From positions 22,797,411-22,861,410 of the forward strand of contig NC_067203.1 in NCBI RefSeq assembly GCF_026262505.1: a stretch of 64,000 nt of DNA, written 5' to 3'. This document shows, in pieces, positions 59,879 through 64,000 of this stretch. Position 1 is the stretch's first letter, and the number at the start of each line of letters is the position of its first letter. The translations under genes and the position numbers were made by a program. A model generated the notes under the pieces. The model worked only from the letters and a program-made list of their open reading frames with translations, had not been told where the DNA came from and did no database searches. Origin of the DNA: Trichomonas vaginalis G3. Its lineage: Eukaryota; Parabasalia; Trichomonadida; Trichomonadidae.

Positions 59879-61923
59879 TAACTGAAACTTGTTTTGACGG
59901 CCCAACAATAGCATTTGTAGTAGGAAGAATTCCCAATAACGAGCGCATTTTCGATAATTGTTTTTCAATATGATCAAGAAGGTCCAGCTTATGTTCTAGA
60001 TTACTAGACATTTGATTTGTAGAAGGATGGTTTTGATTTTCTGGTTCTAAATCTGTAGAGTCTGCAATATTTGAATTTTCGGAGCGAATTGGAGCATCTG
60101 AACCTTGATTTGTATCGGCTTGCTCAAAATTAGTTTGAATTGGAGTGGATGAATTAAAATCTGGATGATTTAATGTTTCATTAAATAATGCCATAATTTT
60201 TTCTCTTTTTTCATTAATAAACTTAGTGATCATTGTATCTTTATCTGTTAGATCGATCGATTGAGTATATCTGCATCATGAACTGGAATATTTTCGAACA
60301 ATGAACTCGATTCTATGGAACCATATGGAGAAATCTCGTTCTGAGCCAAAGAAAGATCACTTACGTTGTATTGTTTGATAGAAAAAATTGTTTTCTCAAG
60401 TTCTTTTTGAAAGCAGTCAAGAATATAATTTTTGTAGCTATCAGTGATAACGGTTTTTATATGGCGCTCGATCTTCTGGTTATTTTTGATGGCGTTATAT
60501 TTATCTAATTGGATTTGAGATATCTTCTTAATAGCTTCATAAATGTTTGGATGTTTTAACGAAGAAAATTCTGAATGCATACTCTCGAGGCAATCATTAG
60601 TGAATATTGCAGTTGCATTATTATATTGAGATATTAAATTGTAGTGCGGCAACCATACTTTGTTGAAATAATCAATATAATCTTTGATCGAATCAACTTT
60701 ATTTTGATTAATTATATGCATTGTAAGTACAAATTCTTCATGAGACATGAATGGAGTAATAGAATATAGCTTAAATAAAGAATTTTGTAAAGTATTGAAA
60801 TTTTTTGTATAAAGTGCTACAAGTTTCCTGTGTAAAGCTTGTTTGAAATGAAATAGGCATCCAATTATACGGACTTTAGGGAAAATTTGTTGAAGTGCCT
60901 CTATCATTCCCTTTTCAAAATCACAATGAATTTGAATTAGCTTTGAAAATTGAATACCCTTGACAGTAAAAATATATTCAAATGCCTTCTTATAAGATTC
61001 AAATGTGCGGTTTTTCATGAATATAAATAAAAGTGGTAGATATTGATTTGTTGAAGGTTCACAAATCATAATTGTTAGCATCTGTCCTTTTTGAAAATGT
61101 TTTGGTGTAATTTTAAAAATTCCATCGCAAAATAAATCTGTGGCTTCTTTTGCAAATTGAATTGCCTTCTCAAAACCAAAAAACATCGTCTCACAATTTG
61201 ATTGAAAATCATGGCCAATGAAAAACTGCTCGCCATTTATTAAACAAAAATTAGCAATTTCATGTCTGTAATTTTTTCTCCAACAGAAAATTTTCTGGAC
61301 TTATTATAAACTTCCCTGACCAATGAATCTTTAATTAATGGGTTGTCATCAGTACCAACAGCAAGTTCTGTCATAAATTTTTTAATCTGCTGAAAAGTGC
61401 CGTTGTCTTCAGAAAATTTTGCCATTGCCTTATTGTATATTTCTGTCAGAGTCATTGATTTATGAAGATCATTTTTTTCATTTTGTAACTTTTTAAATTG
61501 TCTGCATTCGGGTATATGTTCCTTTTGTAAATCTTCGGAAACTGAACTGTTCTCAATTTTAACTAAATAACGTGCTTGACAAGAATGATCGATGCAATGG
61601 TAGTAACGTTCAATATTATTTGAATTAATAATATTTGTATGATCATGCGAATAAAGCATATCTTTGCGAACAATTGTATCAGGATATTTTCCAGTAACTG
61701 CGGGAATATTTTTAACTGCAATATAACTAAAATATCTTCTGACAGCTTTAGATTCATTTTCGGCGTATTTAATATTAAAATATTGAAGAACTTGTTTGAT
61801 TATATTCGTTTTTTCATCTCTCGATGTTGATTTTTGGTATTTATCAGATTGTTCCCTGATAAATATTTTATTTTCGTCTGTAAAGTTTGCTCTTTTTTGA
61901 TTAAATATAGATGATTTTCCCAT
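59873..61923 (-). pseudogene. Mutator-like (MULE) transposase, main part
   Basis: From ATG at 61923 (MGKSSIFNQKRANF). A FLYWCH/WRKY-like zinc finger lies near residues 95-140 (YYHCIDHSCQARYLVKI, HIPEC). The MULE catalytic domain follows: DGIFKITPKHFQKGQMLTIMI (first Asp), LPLLFIFMKNRTFESYKKAF, LIQIHCDFEKGMIEALQQIFP (second Asp), IIGCLFHFKQAL, and a later NDCLESMHSEF helix (candidate Glu). A Gln/Asn/Ser-rich carboxyl region is cut by the Maverick and ends at 20667. Two frameshifts are visible: one near 61255 (before EIANFCLINGEQ) and one near 60255 (before the 'DLTDKDTMITK' segment). Without the Maverick the gene would be about 750 codons. T. vaginalis is known to contain many MULEs. The terminal repeats of this one were not located. 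Confidence 0.88.
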
Positions 61924-62256
61924 TAAAAATGAAATGATGCAAAATTTACGAAAACCGTTCGAAAATTGAATCAAAAATGAAAAGTAATACTTAAATGAGG
62001 AATTCTTTGAGATATTGGTCTTAGATTGAATGTAGCGTCATTCTTATATAGAATATATATTCATATCATCGGAAATATGATAAAAAGCATATAATAAATG
62101 TCAAAAAAGTGAACAAATAAGCAAAGATATTTTTTAAAAAACAATGAAAAGTAATACTTAAATGAGGAATTCTTTGAGATATTGGTCTTAGATTGAATGT
62201 AGCGTCACAAATTTCACAAATATAATTTACTATACAATTTTATTCATTTTTTTAAA
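61924..62256. other. Spacer between MULE transposase and host gene, with 65 bp direct repeat
   Basis: About 330 bp. A 65 bp sequence (AATGAAAAGTAATACTTAAA... to ...GAATGTAGCGTCA) occurs at 61976-62040 and 62143-62207, and the two copies look identical. The MULE end must lie in or near this region. The last 40 bases hold the TTCATTTTTTT initiator of the next gene. Confidence 0.7.
62239..62256 (+). promoter_or_regulatory. Initiator (Inr) of the gene at 62257
   Basis: TATTCATTTTTTTAAAATG: a TCATTTTT initiator about 12 bases before the start codon, the host-gene type rather than the Maverick leader type. Confidence 0.6.
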
Positions 62257-63362
62257 ATGGCTGACGACAGTCTGTATCAACTAACTCAACTAGTCAAGCA
62301 TAATGATTATTCTTCGGATTCATTAAATCAACTTTATCAATGCATAAGTACAATGACAGAAAGATCAATTGGATGCTTGAATTGGGATAAATTTTTCAAA
62401 AAAATCACAGTGACTGATGAAGTTCTTTTACATTTTTTAGCATCCGTTTTAAACATTGAAAAGATATCAGAATGTTTCAAGGATTCTATTTTTTATCACA
62501 ATATTAATCTTGAAAAATTCAGTAATTTAACTGAAACAGAACAACAAACAATTTTAAATTCCTACAAAGCGGATAAATTTACATATTACATAATGTGCTC
62601 ACAAATTGTAAAATCAAACTGGAACAATTTATCCCAAACTTTAGTTAATATTGCAAATCAATATTTGCCATTTTTAGATGAAGAAAAGCAAATATATATA
62701 TTTACTGAAATAACTGGCAATTATCAAAATTTTGAAATTTCAGTTGCAAACTTGTTACTTTTTTATGAAAACAATGAAGAAAAATTAAGCAACTGTTTTA
62801 ATTTAACATTGTTCCAGCAAATTTATTCCAAAAATGGAATCGAGCAAATGATATTTTTGCTGCAAATACAATTTGTTGCAATAACACTTCTATCAATTTT
62901 TACAATCTCCTTGAAATTGAAGAAATGAATCCATTTGATTTTTTTTATTTCTCAATTCAATATAAAGAGATATTAAATTGCGATGATTTTCCAAAAGTTA
63001 CAGAAGTAATCACAGGTTTAATCTCAGCTTCAAATATTAATGCTATTATGCGAATTTGCCAAAAAATTTTGGATAAAATTACATTTTATAAATGTAATTA
63101 TTGCCATATTACCTCAATATGGAATTTTATCACAAATGCAGCAATAATTCTTCCTGATGAAGATTTATTAATCAAATTATTAAAATTCATAGAAAAAACA
63201 GAAAAAGCAACAGATGAATTATTCGAACCGGAGAATGATTTGGGTTTCTATGAATATTTAAATTCGATTTTCTCAGATATTACATCTGCGAGAAATAAGC
63301 AATTTCTCTTGGAATTTCTAAATACCCATGAAGATGACTTCACTTATGATCAAACATTGTGA
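62257..63362 (+). pseudogene. Host protein of unknown function, helical, with one frameshift
   Basis: Two frames, 62257-62928 and 62925-63362, together about 368 codons. The second continues naturally from a stretch of the other frame just before it (reading DIFAANTICCNNTSINFYNLLEIEE, about 62845-62925), so one base change near 62840 splits a single gene; the stretch is cited only to show this. Asn/Ile/Lys-rich amphipathic helices throughout (for example LTQLVKHNDYSSDSLNQLYQCI), no motif recognised. The helical repeat style resembles trichomonad HEAT-like proteins. It could be a recent pseudogene or a sequence error. The nearby MULE and 65 bp repeat may have altered its promoter. Confidence 0.6.
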
Positions 63363-64000
63363 GGTCATTTTTGATCAACAAATTAATTGAAATTCCGATC
63401 AAAAAAAATTCACAAATTGGATCAAAAAAATCGAATCTCAAGTTAAAAATAAAAAATTTCTACATTTTTATCAAATTTAGATTTTTTTTTCAAATCATGC
63501 GAATTGATTGAATAATTGCATATTTTATCCCATGCATCTAGAAGTATGTGTAATATTTTTGCTTTCATCAAGAAATTGTCGAATTTGATCTTAATTTTTT
63601 TTGAAAAATATACTTTTAGAAAAAGAAATAGTGATTGAATAGCTGCCCATGCTGTAAAAGGGTTATTTTTACAAGTAAAAAAATTGTTATTTTTCGAGCA
63701 AGTCGAGGCTTTTTTACCATCTTATTTTTGAAAAATTTACGAAAAATTATATCTGAAAAAACACTTCATTTTGATATCTTACAATGATAAAATACCAATG
63801 TTGCTGGGATATAATAGCTACACCTGGACATCTACTACATTAATGCGTATGACAGGTAAAGTTGATTTCAAAGGTATAGCCTGGAAAGATTACAATAAAT
63901 CAACGATAATTCAAAAAAATTTCTTATAAGTTAACATAATAAAAATTTAATTTTTATATTGCTTGTATTATACTTAAGTATATAATATATTTAAATCTTA
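63363..64000. other. Intergenic sequence to the window edge
   Basis: About 640 bp, very AT-rich, no convincing gene or repeat. Confidence 0.6.

Overview
The window is protist nuclear DNA, almost certainly Trichomonas vaginalis. The host genes are intron-less and AT-rich with very short 5' leaders carrying TCA-type initiator motifs. One surface protein is of the trichomonad Pmp-like type. The transposons are those characteristic of this species: a mariner of exactly 1304 bp with TA duplications, a Mutator-like element, and Maverick/Polinton elements.

Layout. 1 to about 2.7 kb is the end of a divergent, decayed Maverick (minus strand, DNA polymerase B amino-terminal region plus a two-repeat protein), running off the left edge. 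3.1-18.9 kb is host DNA: ribosomal protein S14/uS11, an ARM-plus-coiled-coil protein (CIP2A-like layout), an NTF2-fold protein, an Old-Yellow-Enzyme-family oxidoreductase, a 2.4 kb gene-free stretch with several perfect palindromes, a Pmp-like membrane protein, and a 1901-residue helical protein. 20.67-61.92 kb is a Mutator-like transposase gene split by a 39,000 bp Maverick block (20873-59872) flanked by a 6 bp duplication (TGCTAT). 62.26-63.36 kb is a host gene with one frameshift, followed by AT-rich sequence to the edge.

The Maverick block is a chimera. Element A begins at 20873 with a terminal inverted repeat of about 950 bp whose partner lies at the far right end (59872). A is interrupted in its major capsid gene at 36303/36304 by the left end of a second Maverick, B. 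I see no right end for B: its gene series runs into a capsid gene and then into A's right terminal repeat. The simplest reading is insertion of B into A's capsid gene, then homologous recombination between the two capsid genes that removed the right arm of B. A also carries a mariner in its polymerase gene and has no packaging ATPase; B does.

Both elements carry a DDE integrase with chromo-like tail, protein-primed-type DNA polymerase B, capsid proteins, KilA-N-type DNA-binding proteins, and a fiber gene with a collagen-like shaft and a phage tail-collar-like tip. The closely matching copies let cassettes and swaps be read by comparison: an HNH-endonuclease cassette, a gene flanked by about 60 bp inverted repeats, a swapped KilA-N/MSV199 domain and a swapped fiber tip. 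Two promoter-like sequence classes appear to divide replication genes from structural genes. The elements are young (the copies look nearly identical over long stretches) but broken: a handful of breaks in A and more than a dozen in the B portion.
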